Shown piece after piece: positions 51,972-61,019 of a DNA stretch of 64,000 nucleotides; the stretch's first letter is position 1, and each line of letters begins with the position of its first letter. The DNA is from Aquihabitans sp. G128. Its GTDB lineage: Bacteria; Actinomycetota; Acidimicrobiia; Acidimicrobiales; Iamiaceae. Below the pieces are notes generated by a model, which was given only the letters and a program-made list of their open reading frames with translations, ran no database searches and was not told where the DNA came from. Both the position numbers and the translations under genes were made by a program. The stretch covers positions 1,798,001 through 1,862,000 of the forward strand of contig NZ_CP077604.1 of assembly GCF_019048865.1 (NCBI RefSeq), written 5' to 3'.

Positions 51972-52279
51972 GCCTCCGGCCCGGACCCCACCCCGCCGCC
52001 CATGGTGGCGATGAAGTCCTCGACGTCGATCGCCGTGAGCGTCATGGTCTTGAGCGTGCCGCGTGCGGCGAGGGTGGTGGCCACCTTCGCCATCGTGAGC
52101 TCGTCCGGCGCCTCGAGGATGTTGAGGAAGTCCCACTGGCCGAGCAGCGCGAACTGCTCTAGCACCTTCACGCCCATGGACTCGACGTCGGCGTTGACCT
52201 CGCGCAGCCGCTCCGGGCTGTCGCGCAGCCGGGCGTGGCCGTCGGGTCCGAGCGTCGAGAGCATCACGAACTTGGGCAT
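51968..52279 (-). CDS. GYD-domain protein
   Basis: 103 residues, a full-length small GYD-type ferredoxin-fold domain: PKFVMLSTLGPDGHARLRDS, MGVKVLEQFALLGQWDFLNI and TLKTMTLTAIDVEDFIATM are the beta-alpha-beta blocks. These stand-alone proteins occur in many actinobacteria without an assigned reaction. TAGGGT lies 7 nt before the ATG at 52279. Divergent from the alpha-mannosidase gene; a functional link is not shown. Confidence 0.82.
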   Translation of the reverse strand: MPKFVMLSTLGPDGHARLRDSPERLREVNADVESMGVKVLEQFALLGQWDFLNILEAPDELTMAKVATTLAARGTLKTMTLTAIDVEDFIATMGGGVGSGPEA

Positions 52280-52286
52280 GGCGGCC

Positions 52287-52292
52287 ACCCTA
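52287..52292 (-). promoter_or_regulatory. -10 hexamer TAGGGT
   Basis: TAGGGT ends 7 nt before the ATG at 52279. Confidence 0.4.
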
Positions 52293-52353
52293 GGTCGGCC
52301 TGCCACCCCCATCGGCCGCTGCGGGGGTGGAAACGGACACCGGTGCCACGTCG

Positions 52354-52359
52354 TAGCTT
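52354..52359 (+). promoter_or_regulatory. -10 hexamer TAGCTT
   Basis: TAGCTT ends 7 nt before the ATG at 52367. Confidence 0.45.
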
Positions 52360-52366
52360 GGGCGCC

Positions 52367-55018
52367 ATGGCCCGCCAGGTGCACGTCGTCCCCCACACCC
52401 ACTGGGATCGGGAGTGGTACAAGCCGTACCCGGTCTTCCGGATGCAGCTGGTGGAGCTGCTCGACCAGCTGCTTCCGACGCTCACCGACGACGACAGCTA
52501 CGCCCACTTCCAGCTCGACGGGCAGATGGCGGTGGTCGACGACTACCTGGAGATCCGCCCCGGGGAGCGGCAGCGCCTGGTGGACCTGGCCGAGGCCGGC
52601 CGGCTCACCATGGGCCCCTGGTACACGTTGCCCGACGAGTTCCTGGTGTCCGGCGAGACCCTGGTGCGCGACATCCAGCTGGGGCTGCGCAAGGCGGTCG
52701 AGTTCGGCGGCGCCATGGAGATCGGCTACCTGCCCGACATGTTCGGCCACGTCGCCCAGATGCCGCAGATCCTCCGGCAGTTCGGCTTCGCCGACGCCGT
52801 GGTGTGGCGGGGCATCCCCTTCGCCGTCGACGCCTCGGCGTTCGACTGGGAGGGCCCCGACGGCTCCTCGGTGCGGGCCGAGTACCTGTCCGACGGCTAC
52901 TCCAACGGCGCCCGCCTGCCCGAGCACGGCAAGCAGCTCGTGGAGCAGCTCGACGCCTTCTGGGCGGCGCAGGGCCCGCTGGTCAGCGACCCGATCCTCT
53001 GGATGAACGGCACCGACCACCAGCTGCCGCAGGCCCGCCTGGGCCGCGTGGTGGCCGAGGCCAACGAGGCGGGCGCCGGCTACGAGCTGGTGGTCACGTC
53101 CCTGGCCGCCCACCTGGCCGCCTCGTCCCGCGAGGGCCTCCCCCGGTGGGTGGGCGAGCTGCGCTCCGGGGCCCGCACCAACCTGCTCATGGGCGTGGCC
53201 TCCTGCCGGGTCGACGTGAAGCAGGCCTCGGCCGAGGCGGAGCGGTGGCTCGAGCGGGTGGCCGAGCCGCTCGCCGCCCTCTGGCTGCCCGCTGCCGAGT
53301 GGCCGGGCGCCTTCCTGGACGTGGCCTGGACCGACGTCATCCGCAACGCCGCCCACGACTCCATCTGCGGCTGCTCGGCCGACGAGGTCAACGACGCGGT
53401 GCTGCACCGCTACGCCGAGTCCACCCTCGTCGCCCGCTCCCTCACCGAGCGGGCCCTGGTTCGGGTGCTCGCCGCCTCGGGCCAGGCGGCCATCGCCGTC
53501 AACCCCACCGCCCGCGAGCGCTCGTTCACCTCGACCTCGATCGTCTCCGGCGAGGTGGCGCCGCCGCACACCCAGCAGCTCTCCTACCGGCCGGCCCGCG
53601 TGCGGTTCGCCTCGGTGGGCAAGGCCGAGGCCGAGGCCGTGGTCATGCGGGCCGCCCTCGAGGACCCCAAGGCGTCGCAGGCGTCGCTGGCCCCGGCCGA
53701 CGACGGCTCGGGCGACTGGATCGCCACCGTGGTCACCGACCGCCAGCCCACCCAGGTCGACGCCATGGCGCTGCGCCAGCAGCTGCGGGACCTCGCCGCC
53801 GCGGACCCCACCGGCACCGTGCACGTCGACCTCCTGCGCCCCTCGGCCACCCAGGAGGTGCTGTTCCGCAGCGAGCCGGTGCCCGGCTTCGGCTGGCGGG
53901 GCCTCGCCCCCGCCGACCTGGGCGACCACTCCGTCCGGGCCGAGGGCCAGGGCATCACCAACGGGCTCGTCACCGTGGTCCCGGACCAGAGCGACGGCAC
54001 CTTCGCGGTGAACGGGATCGAGGGGTACGGCCGGCTGGTCGACGAGGGCGACGACGGCGACACCTACAACTGGAACCCGCCCACCCACGACCAGGTCGTC
54101 CAGCGCCCGCGCGACGTCGACGTGCTCGTGAGCGAGGCCGGCCCGGTGCGGGGCCGCATCGTGATCACGCGCACCTACTGGCTGCCCACCCACGTCGAGG
54201 ACGGCCACCGGGTGGGCGAGGTCGAGACGGTGGTCACCACCACCGTCGACGTCCACGCCGGCGAGGACCTGGTCCGGGTGTCGATCGCGTTCGACAACCG
54301 CTCCGAGGACCACCGCCTCCGCGTCCACCTGCCGCTGCCCGAGGCCACCGACCACTCGGTGGCCGAGTGCGCCTACGGCACCGTCACACGTGGCCTCACC
54401 GCCGAGGGCGGCCCCACCGAGGTGCCGCTCCCGACCTTCCCGAGCCGCCGCTTCGTGGCCGCGGGCGGGCTGCTGGTCGCCCACGACGGGCTGAGCGAGT
54501 ACGAGCTCGTCGAGCTCGAGGGCGAGGGCCCCGACGCCCGGGCCCGAGAGCTGGCCATCACCGTCATCCGGTGCATGGGCGTGATCTCGAAGCCGCCCAT
54601 GGCCATGCGGGCCGTCGAGGCCGGGCCCCACACGCTCACACCCAAGGCCCAGATGCCCGGCCACCACAAGGTGTCGCTGGTGCTGCACCTCGCCGGGCGC
54701 GACCCCTACGCGGTGGCCGACGAGGCGTTCACGCCCGTGCAGACCGCCCGCTTCCCCGGCAAGGGCGGCCTCGGCGACCCGACCGCGAGCAGCCAGGCCC
54801 TGTCGGTCACCGGCGCCGAGGTCACCGCCCTGCACCGCACCGACGCCGGCACCCTCGAGCTGCGCGTGGTCAACCCCACCGACGCCCCCGCCACCGTCGT
54901 GGTGGCCGGCCGCACCGGTCGCGTGGTCGACCTGCGCGGCGAACCGGCCGGGCCGGCGTTCACCGGCGAGCTGGAGCTGGGCCCCTGGAAGATCGCCACG
55001 ATCCTGCTCGACGACTGA
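52367..55018 (+). CDS. Alpha-mannosidase, glycoside hydrolase family 38
   Basis: 883 residues, typical for bacterial GH38 (MngB-like) enzymes, which cleave terminal alpha-mannose with a retaining, zinc-dependent mechanism. The N-terminal catalytic domain opens VHVVPHTHWDREWYKPYPVF with the metal-binding His and Asp; the nucleophile is expected in GYLPDMFGH, and the later metal His in AAHDSICGCS. The middle and C-terminal domains are beta-rich (mannosidase C-terminal type). No signal peptide is seen, so it should be cytoplasmic, acting on imported glycan or phosphosugar substrates. The start ATG 52367 has TAGCTT 7 nt upstream. Confidence 0.9.
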   Translation: MARQVHVVPHTHWDREWYKPYPVFRMQLVELLDQLLPTLTDDDSYAHFQLDGQMAVVDDYLEIRPGERQRLVDLAEAGRLTMGPWYTLPDEFLVSGETLVRDIQLGLRKAVEFGGAMEIGYLPDMFGHVAQMPQILRQFGFADAVVWRGIPFAVDASAFDWEGPDGSSVRAEYLSDGYSNGARLPEHGKQLVEQLDAFWAAQGPLVSDPILWMNGTDHQLPQARLGRVVAEANEAGAGYELVVTSLAAHLAASSREGLPRWVGELRSGARTNLLMGVASCRVDVKQASAEAERWLERVAEPLAALWLPAAEWPGAFLDVAWTDVIRNAAHDSICGCSADEVNDAVLHRYAESTLVARSLTERALVRVLAASGQAAIAVNPTARERSFTSTSIVSGEVAPPHTQQLSYRPARVRFASVGKAEAEAVVMRAALEDPKASQASLAPADDGSGDWIATVVTDRQPTQVDAMALRQQLRDLAAADPTGTVHVDLLRPSATQEVLFRSEPVPGFGWRGLAPADLGDHSVRAEGQGITNGLVTVVPDQSDGTFAVNGIEGYGRLVDEGDDGDTYNWNPPTHDQVVQRPRDVDVLVSEAGPVRGRIVITRTYWLPTHVEDGHRVGEVETVVTTTVDVHAGEDLVRVSIAFDNRSEDHRLRVHLPLPEATDHSVAECAYGTVTRGLTAEGGPTEVPLPTFPSRRFVAAGGLLVAHDGLSEYELVELEGEGPDARARELAITVIRCMGVISKPPMAMRAVEAGPHTLTPKAQMPGHHKVSLVLHLAGRDPYAVADEAFTPVQTARFPGKGGLGDPTASSQALSVTGAEVTALHRTDAGTLELRVVNPTDAPATVVVAGRTGRVVDLRGEPAGPAFTGELELGPWKIATILLDD

Positions 55019-55060
55019 GCGGCTCCCTGCCGGTCCGGGGCGTGACCGGGCCGGCGCCGC

Positions 55061-55074
55061 CTCGGCTCACCGAG
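55061..55074. terminator. Small hairpin CTCGG-CTCA-CCGAG between convergent genes
   Basis: A 5-bp stem with tetraloop, flanked by a longer-range GCGGCTC/GAGCCGC pair (55019-55025 and 55074-55080), between the mannosidase and transpeptidase stops. No T tract. Confidence 0.3.
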
Positions 55075-55084
55075 AGCCGCGGGG

Positions 55085-55882
55085 TCAGGCGACGACGTCG
55101 ACCGGGGTGCCCAGCGGGGCCAGCTGGGCCATGCGGGTGATGGCGTCGTTGGTCATGCGGACGCACCCGTTCGACACGTTCTGGCCGAGCAGCTCGGGCC
55201 GGTTCGTGCCGTGCATGGCGATCTGGCCCACGCCGCCGCCGAAGGACTGGAGCACGTCGCTGAACCCGGCGACGCTCACCTGGTAGGCGCCGTAGGGGCC
55301 GGTGTCGTAGGGCACCTTCACGATGCCGTCGACGAAGAACGTGCCCAGCGGGGTGGGGGTGGCCGGCGCGCCGACGGCGACGGTCTCCTGGAGCAGGACG
55401 TCGTCGCCGTGCAGCACCGTGACCCGGTGCGCACCCACCTCGACCAGCACCCGGTTGGGCACCTTGCGCAGGGTGACCTGGGCCTTCTCCACCCACAGGA
55501 CCAGGTTGTTGGGCCGCGACGAGACCCGGACCTGCAGCCACGGGCCCTTCTCGGCCAGGACCAGGAACACCACCGGCAGGCCCTCGTGGGTGGGGTTGGC
55601 CAGGGCCGGCTTCTCGAGGTACGGCACGTCCGGTGCCTGGAAGAGCGACACCGACGGACCGTTGGCGTCGGCCACCAGGAAGCTGGTGGGCGCCTTCTTC
55701 TTGGCCGGGCCGGGCCAGGTGCCCGAGAGGGTGGAGGTGGCGCTCGCCCGGGTGGAGATGCGCACCGCGTCGGGCACGGTGGGCGCCTCGGTGGACGTGA
55801 AGCCCACCAGCGCGAACGCGCTGCCGATCGTGAGGATCACCACGACGGGGATGCCCCGCAGCACCCAAGCCCACCTGCGCAT
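55085..55882 (-). CDS. L,D-transpeptidase (YkuD domain), membrane-anchored
   Basis: 265 residues. An N-terminal signal-anchor (GIPVVVILTIGSAFALVGF), a linker and SH3-like region (about 60-150), then the YkuD catalytic domain with VGAPATPTPLGTFFVDG, IAMHGTN and the catalytic SNGCVRM (Cys, with the upstream His). Cross-links or modifies peptidoglycan outside the membrane. The ATG at 55882 is preferred to an in-frame GTG at 55900 because TATCCT lies 6 nt upstream. Its 3' end faces the alpha-mannosidase stop. Confidence 0.88.
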   Translation of the reverse strand: MRRWAWVLRGIPVVVILTIGSAFALVGFTSTEAPTVPDAVRISTRASATSTLSGTWPGPAKKKAPTSFLVADANGPSVSLFQAPDVPYLEKPALANPTHEGLPVVFLVLAEKGPWLQVRVSSRPNNLVLWVEKAQVTLRKVPNRVLVEVGAHRVTVLHGDDVLLQETVAVGAPATPTPLGTFFVDGIVKVPYDTGPYGAYQVSVAGFSDVLQSFGGGVGQIAMHGTNRPELLGQNVSNGCVRMTNDAITRMAQLAPLGTPVDVVA

Positions 55883-55888
55883 CCCGGA

Positions 55889-55894
55889 AGGATA
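55889..55894 (-). promoter_or_regulatory. -10 hexamer TATCCT
   Basis: TATCCT ends 6 nt before the ATG at 55882. Confidence 0.45.
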
Positions 55895-55906
55895 CGACAC
55901 GGGCCT

Positions 55907-57235
55907 TCAGGTTTCCTTCGGCTCCGGGCCGTCGGTCGGCGCGGCGGGGGCCTCGTCCTCGCCGGCGGAGCGGCGCCGGTGCCGCTCCTCGCGCCGGGCG
56001 GCGATCTCGGCCACCCGGGCGGCCCGCCGCTCGGCGCGGCGGTGCTCGGCCTCTTCGTGGTTGGCGTGGTCGGGCTCGGCCACCGCTTCGCGGCGCAAGA
56101 CGAACAGCGGGATGCGCCCGATGTTCTTGAGGTTGCGCGGCCCGATGGTCTTCCAGACGAGGCCGGGCTCGTCGGCCAGGGCCTCGTGCACCTCCTCGGA
56201 GCAGACGACCGCACCGGGGAAGGCGATGTTGACGATCCGGCTGGCCCGGTTCACCACCGGACCGAACAGGTCGGCCTCGCGCTGGAGCACCGGGCCCGCG
56301 GCCAGGCCCACCCGCACGTCGGACAGCTCGTCGTCGTCGCGGTAGGTCTCCGACAGGGTCAGGGCGATCTCGGCGGCGGCCCGCACGTCGGCGACGGAGA
56401 ACATGACCTCGTCGCCGATCATCTTCACCACGCGGCCGCCCAGGCGGCTGACGGTGTCGTAGGCGATGGCCTCGAAGCGGTCGACCACGGCGGCCAGCTC
56501 GTGGGCGGTGACCTGCTGGCTGAGCGCGGTGAAGCCCACCAGGTCGGCGAAGCCCACGGCCCGGTGGTCGGGGTCGGTGCCGGCGTGCTCGCGGGCCATG
56601 CGGGCCCGGGCCTCGGCCTGCACGTGGCGACGCCACACGAAGTCCATGACCTGCAGGAGGGTCGGCAGCAGGACCGGGGCCACCGCCGCGAAGTCGTCGT
56701 CCCCGTGCTCGGTGGCGCCGAGGTGGTGGTTGGTGGGCTCGGCGGGGTCGATGGCGTCGACCAGGGCCGAGGCCACCCGGGCCAGCGAGGAGCCGATGAC
56801 CCGGGCCATCTGGACGATGAGGTCGTCGTCGATCATCCCCATGTCGAGGAACCGGCCGATGGTCGAGAGCATCCCGACGTCGAACTCGGTGAAGATGCGG
56901 TCGCCGCGCCGGGGCTCGACGAAGCCGAGCGAGCGCCACATCTGGGCGATCAGCTCGGCGGAGAGCCCGGTGGCCTCGGAGATCTCGGCCAGGTCGTGCG
57001 AGGGCGTCTCGGGCAGCACCAGGTGCTCGATGGCGAGCAGCTCCAGGTGGCGGTGCGAGCGGGCCTCGGCGATCTCGTCGTCGCTCAACCCGACCGAGCG
57101 CAGCAGGGCCGCCATGGCGTGGGCGTCGAGGGGCGACGTGGCGCTCGACGCGAAGGGGGCGGGGTCCGGGGCGTCCACCTCGGTGGCCGGGTCGGGCCAC
57201 CGCACGGGCTCGGGCGCGTCCGGCACCGGGCTCAC
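55907..57235 (-). CDS. Class III adenylate cyclase with N-terminal regulatory domain
   Basis: 442 residues. The N-terminal half (about 45-190) resembles the adenylate-cyclase regulatory domain of mycobacterial Rv1264-type enzymes (MGMIDDDLIVQMARVIGSSL), which modulates activity with pH. The C-terminal class III catalytic domain shows FADLVGFTALSQQV (metal-binding Asp), KMIGDEVMFSV (second metal Asp) and VNRASRIVN. A charged Arg/Glu tail of about 45 residues follows. GTG at 57235 overlaps the upstream TGA (GTGA), so it is translated with the gene at 57232. Makes cAMP if the substrate-specifying residues are ATP-type; those I did not resolve by eye. Confidence 0.87.
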   Translation of the reverse strand: MSPVPDAPEPVRWPDPATEVDAPDPAPFASSATSPLDAHAMAALLRSVGLSDDEIAEARSHRHLELLAIEHLVLPETPSHDLAEISEATGLSAELIAQMWRSLGFVEPRRGDRIFTEFDVGMLSTIGRFLDMGMIDDDLIVQMARVIGSSLARVASALVDAIDPAEPTNHHLGATEHGDDDFAAVAPVLLPTLLQVMDFVWRRHVQAEARARMAREHAGTDPDHRAVGFADLVGFTALSQQVTAHELAAVVDRFEAIAYDTVSRLGGRVVKMIGDEVMFSVADVRAAAEIALTLSETYRDDDELSDVRVGLAAGPVLQREADLFGPVVNRASRIVNIAFPGAVVCSEEVHEALADEPGLVWKTIGPRNLKNIGRIPLFVLRREAVAEPDHANHEEAEHRRAERRAARVAEIAARREERHRRRSAGEDEAPAAPTDGPEPKET

Positions 57236-59208
57236 GAGAACGTGCCGCCCTCGGGGATGGTCGGCGGCTCGGGCTCGTCCGGCGCCGAGCCGGGCTTGCG
57301 CATCTCCGGGAGGATGTCGGGGTGCTCCGACACCAGGGTGAGCTGGTCGAGGCCGGCCGGCGGCGCCACCTCGGCGAGCAGGGCGTCGCCGCGCAGCTCG
57401 GTGGTGGACCAGGTGGGGTCGAGGCCGGGGATGGTGAGCCGCACCGGGGCGAGGCCGGGGTGGGGCTCGAGCTCCCACAGCAGGGCCGGTCGGATGCCGT
57501 GCCAGCGGACCGCGAACGAGAGCCGGCCGAAGTCGGTGGGCGCATCGTGGAGCTCGATGCCGCCGCCGTACCAGCTCTCGGGGTGCACCGGCAGCAGCGC
57601 CAGGCCGTCCGGGCGTTCGGCCACGAGCAAGCTCCGTGCCGCCGCGACGACCGCGGCGGCCGCCACCAGGTCGTGGCCGCTCGGGCGCCCGCCGGGGCCG
57701 GGGCCGGCCCAGGTGCCGGTGGGCGAGGCGGCCACCACCACGTGGTCGAGCTCGGTGACGGCCGCGGCGTCGCCGCCGGCGATGCGACCGGCCAGCAGGA
57801 CCAGGTGGTCGGCGGCGGTGGCGGGGGTGGGCTCGGGCAGGTCGGCGGCCACCCGCCCGGCGAGGGCGGCGACGCTGGTCCCGGCGCCCGGTTGCCCGGC
57901 GGCGGTCAGCATGGTGGCGGCCGAGGCGAGGGCGTCGGCGGCGCGGCGGCGGGAAGCGGTGCCGGTCAGGTGGCCCTTGCGGTGGGCGCGGTCGAGGCGC
58001 TCCACGGCGGCGGCCACCTCGGGCAGCATCCAGTCGAGGAGGGCGTCGATGCGGTGCAGGCGCCAGTGGCGGGCGATCACGGCGAGGGCGAGGGCGTCGA
58101 CCTCGGGCGTCGGGTCGACCAGGCGCTCGATCCAGCGGGCCACGACGGTGCCCACGTCGGCCGGGCGGTCGAGCAGGTCGAAGGCGCCGAGGAGGACCTC
58201 GGTGGCACCGGGCTCGAGGTCGGGCATGCGGTGGCCGTCGCGGCGCACCGCGGTGCCGTCGTGGGCCAGGTGGATCTGGGCTCGGGCCCGCTCGGTGGCG
58301 AGGGCCAGGCGGCGCTCGGGGATCTCGAACCGCGGGCCGCGGCGGTGGACCTCCCAGCCCGAGGCCACCGTGGCGGCGTCGGGCAGCACCGCGGGGTATG
58401 GCACGGGGTCGGTGCCGACCTCGCCCACCGGCACCGCCACGCGGAGGACCGCGGTGTGAGGCAGGGGGTAGATGAGCGCCAGGGTGGCCAGGCCGTCCGG
58501 GCAGTCGGCGGCCACCAGCTCGGTGCCGGCGGCGCCCGAGGTCACCACGGCGGCGACGTCGCCCAGCTCGTGGCTGCCGACCGCCAGGTGGTTGGGCTTG
58601 CGGGGCACCACCAGCACGGGTCGGCCGTCGATGCGGACCAGGTGGGCGACGTCGCGCCCGGTGCCGCCCTCGGTGGGCTCGATGGTGATGCGGGAGGCGG
58701 CGCCCACGGCGTCGGCCACCAGGGGCCGGAGCACGAGCGCCACCGCGAACGGCACGGCGGTGGCGTTCTCGACCTCGACGCCCACCCACTCGTCGCCGAT
58801 CGGCCGGGGCGACCGGAAGCCGTAGGCCCGGTGCACGGCGTCGCCGCCGGGGATGCGCACCAGCGTCTCGACCACCGGTGCCTCGTCCACCAGCTGCTGG
58901 CGGACGGCGGCCTCCTGCGGCGGCAGGTGCCAGCGATCGTCGGCGCCGACCCACCAGTCGAGGCTCCAGCCCTCCCCCACCACCAGGCCGGTGGGGTCGA
59001 CCGCGGTGGCCGTGGGCGACGCCACCGTGCCGATGAGCGTCCAGCGGGGCGGGGCGCCCTCGGCGAGGCCTCGGGGCAGGACCCAGCCCGCCTCGCCGAG
59101 GCGGGCGGCGAGGCCGCCGGCGTCCTCTGCGGGGGCGCCCGAGGGCTCGGTCGCGGGGGCGGCGGTGTCCGGCGGGGCGGCGGCGGTCGGGGTGCGGCGG
59201 CGGAACAT
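57232..59208 (-). CDS. Large conserved protein of unknown function
   Basis: 658 residues, unrecognised by name. The N-terminal 30 residues are Pro/Ala-rich; a beta-rich half (about 55-300; WTLIGTVASPTATAVDPTGL, GFRSPRPIGDEWVGVEVENA) is followed by a helical half (about 330-560; RHWRLHRIDALLDWMLPEVA) and a short C-terminal beta region (WYGGGIELHDAPTDFGRLSF). The layout, a beta sandwich then helical barrel, recalls glycoside-hydrolase-type folds, but I see no catalytic motif. It lies 12 bp after gpsA and overlaps the cyclase, so an operon with glycerophosphate or signalling roles is possible. Confidence 0.6.
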   Translation of the reverse strand: MFRRRTPTAAAPPDTAAPATEPSGAPAEDAGGLAARLGEAGWVLPRGLAEGAPPRWTLIGTVASPTATAVDPTGLVVGEGWSLDWWVGADDRWHLPPQEAAVRQQLVDEAPVVETLVRIPGGDAVHRAYGFRSPRPIGDEWVGVEVENATAVPFAVALVLRPLVADAVGAASRITIEPTEGGTGRDVAHLVRIDGRPVLVVPRKPNHLAVGSHELGDVAAVVTSGAAGTELVAADCPDGLATLALIYPLPHTAVLRVAVPVGEVGTDPVPYPAVLPDAATVASGWEVHRRGPRFEIPERRLALATERARAQIHLAHDGTAVRRDGHRMPDLEPGATEVLLGAFDLLDRPADVGTVVARWIERLVDPTPEVDALALAVIARHWRLHRIDALLDWMLPEVAAAVERLDRAHRKGHLTGTASRRRAADALASAATMLTAAGQPGAGTSVAALAGRVAADLPEPTPATAADHLVLLAGRIAGGDAAAVTELDHVVVAASPTGTWAGPGPGGRPSGHDLVAAAAVVAAARSLLVAERPDGLALLPVHPESWYGGGIELHDAPTDFGRLSFAVRWHGIRPALLWELEPHPGLAPVRLTIPGLDPTWSTTELRGDALLAEVAPPAGLDQLTLVSEHPDILPEMRKPGSAPDEPEPPTIPEGGTFS

Positions 59209-59220
59209 GACGGCCCGGGT

Positions 59221-60234
59221 CTACCGGGCCGGGCTGATCCCGTCCATCTCACGGCCCGTGCCCCGCTTGAGCAGCCCGGCGTAGGCCTCGGCGGCGGTGC
59301 GGCCGCCGTGGCAGACGCCGTAGACCTCCTGGGCGATCGGCATGTCCAGGCCCAGCTCGTCGGCCAGCTCCATGACCACCTTCGACGTCTTCACGCCCTC
59401 GGCGACCATGTTCATGGCGGCGATGATCTCGTCGATGGTCTCGCCCTTGCCGAGGCGCTCGCCGACGTGGCGGTTGCGGCTCTGGGTGCTGATGCAGGTG
59501 GCCACCAGGTCGCCCATGCCGGCCAGCCCCGAGAAGGTCAGCGGCTCGCCGCCGAGGGCCACGCCCATGCGGGTGACCTCGCTCAGGCCGCGGGTGATGA
59601 CGGCGGCGCGGGTGTTGTCGCCGGCGCCCAGGCCGTCGGCCATCCCGGACGCGATGGCGATGACGTTCTTGAGCACGCCGCCCATCTCGCAGCCGACGAT
59701 GTCCTCGTTGATGTAGACGCGGAACAGGTCGGCCTGGAAGATCTGCTGGATGGCCTTGGCGACGTTGTCGTCGTCCATGGCGATCACGCTGGCGGCGGCG
59801 TGGCCGGCCAGGATCTCCTTGGCCAGGTTGGGGCCGGTGAGGATGCCGACGGGGTGGCCGGGCAGGACCTCCTCGATGAGCTGGCTCATGCGCAGCTTGG
59901 TGCCCAGCTCGAGGCCCTTCGAGAGCGAGACCACCGGCACCCAGGGCCGCAGGAAGGGCTTCACGGCCTCCAGCGACGAGCGGAAGCCGCTCGAGGGCAC
60001 GCCCATCACCAGCAGGTCGGCCTCGGTGACGGCCTTCTCCAGGTCGGCCGTGGCCCGCAGCTGCGACGGGAGGCGGTAGCCGGCGAGGTAGTCGCCGTTC
60101 TCGTGGTCCCGGTCGATCTGCTCGGCCAGCGTCGCCCGCCGCGACCACAGCTGGGTGGGGGCGTTGTGCGAGGCGAGGGCGGCGACCGTGGTGCCCCACG
60201 AGCCGGCACCGATGACGGAGACCCGGATGTCCAT
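59221..60234 (-). CDS. gpsA: Glycerol-3-phosphate dehydrogenase [NAD(P)+]
   Basis: 337 residues, full length. Reduces dihydroxyacetone phosphate to sn-glycerol-3-phosphate for phospholipid synthesis. The NAD(P)-binding motif is SVIGAGSWGTTVAALAS at the N-terminus; GPNLAKEILAGHAAASVIA, the catalytic Lys in GGVLKNVIAIASGMADGLG and FSGLAGMGDLVATC are the family blocks. TAACGT is 8 nt before the ATG at 60234. First gene of a three-gene operon with 57232 and the adenylate cyclase. Confidence 0.95.
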   Translation of the reverse strand: MDIRVSVIGAGSWGTTVAALASHNAPTQLWSRRATLAEQIDRDHENGDYLAGYRLPSQLRATADLEKAVTEADLLVMGVPSSGFRSSLEAVKPFLRPWVPVVSLSKGLELGTKLRMSQLIEEVLPGHPVGILTGPNLAKEILAGHAAASVIAMDDDNVAKAIQQIFQADLFRVYINEDIVGCEMGGVLKNVIAIASGMADGLGAGDNTRAAVITRGLSEVTRMGVALGGEPLTFSGLAGMGDLVATCISTQSRNRHVGERLGKGETIDEIIAAMNMVAEGVKTSKVVMELADELGLDMPIAQEVYGVCHGGRTAAEAYAGLLKRGTGREMDGISPAR

Positions 60235-60242
60235 GGCAGCGC

Positions 60243-60248
60243 ACGTTA
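60243..60248 (-). promoter_or_regulatory. -10 hexamer TAACGT
   Basis: TAACGT ends 8 nt before the gpsA ATG at 60234. Confidence 0.4.
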
Positions 60249-60411
60249 GGCGGTGATCGCTCGGGTGTGACGCCCGTCGCACGGGTCGACCCGGGTGCCG
60301 TCGACCGCTTGCGGTGGGCGACGGCCGGGCGCTGCCGGGTGGCGGCGGCGTGCTGGTCGGGTGCCGGCCGGCTGCGTGGCGACGCCCGCCGCTGGTCCGG
60401 GTCGCCCGGTA

Positions 60412-60417
60412 GCGTGA
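60412..60417 (+). promoter_or_regulatory. -10 hexamer TAGCGT
   Basis: TAGCGT ends 6 nt before the ATG at 60424. Confidence 0.4.
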
Positions 60418-60423
60418 CGGGCG

Positions 60424-61008
60424 ATGCGTGCCGCCGTCGTGATCCCGGTCAAGGGGTTCCACGCGGCCAAGCTCCGGCTGGCGCCGGCGCTCACCCCGGA
60501 GGCCCGGGCGGTGCTGGCCCGGCAGATGGCCACGCGGGTGGTCCAGGCCGCCGGCGACCTGCCGGTGATCGTCGTCTGCGAGGACGAGGTCGTGCGCGGC
60601 TGGGCGGCCGAGGTGGGCGCTTCGGTGCACTGGACGCCGGGGCTGGGCCTCGATGGCGCCGTGCACGCCGGGGTCGCCGCCGCCGAGGCCGCCGGCGCCG
60701 AGCGGATCGTGGTGGCCCACGCCGACCTGCCGCTGGCCACCGGGCTGGACCACGTGGTCGGGCGCTCGGGCGTGGTGCTGGTGCCGGATCGCCGCACCGA
60801 GGGCACCAACGTCATCGCCATCCCGGCGGGCAGCGGCTTCCGGTTCCAGTACGGGACGGGCTCGTTCGCCCGCCACCGCCACGAGGCCGTCCGGCTGGGC
60901 CTGCCTGTCGAGGTGCTGACCGACGCGGCCCTCGGGTGGGACGTCGACGTCCCCGACGACCTGCAACTCCCCGACGGCGACGACCTCGCCGTCGGCCGGC
61001 CCCGCTGA
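60424..61008 (+). CDS. cofC: Phospholactate/phosphoenolpyruvate guanylyltransferase, coenzyme F420 biosynthesis
   Basis: 194 residues, full length for CofC/FbiD, which activates 2-phospholactate or phosphoenolpyruvate with GTP at the start of the F420 side chain. Family markers: VVIPVKGFHAAKLRLAPALT, the nucleotide-binding VVAHADLPLA, RRTEGTNVIAIP and FQYGTGSFARHRHEA. F420 genes are characteristic of actinobacteria and methanogens. The partner genes cofD/fbiA and cofE/fbiB are not in the window. It is followed 11 bp downstream by the PIG-L gene. Confidence 0.93.
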   Translation: MRAAVVIPVKGFHAAKLRLAPALTPEARAVLARQMATRVVQAAGDLPVIVVCEDEVVRGWAAEVGASVHWTPGLGLDGAVHAGVAAAEAAGAERIVVAHADLPLATGLDHVVGRSGVVLVPDRRTEGTNVIAIPAGSGFRFQYGTGSFARHRHEAVRLGLPVEVLTDAALGWDVDVPDDLQLPDGDDLAVGRPR

Positions 61009-61019
61009 AGGAGCTCCCC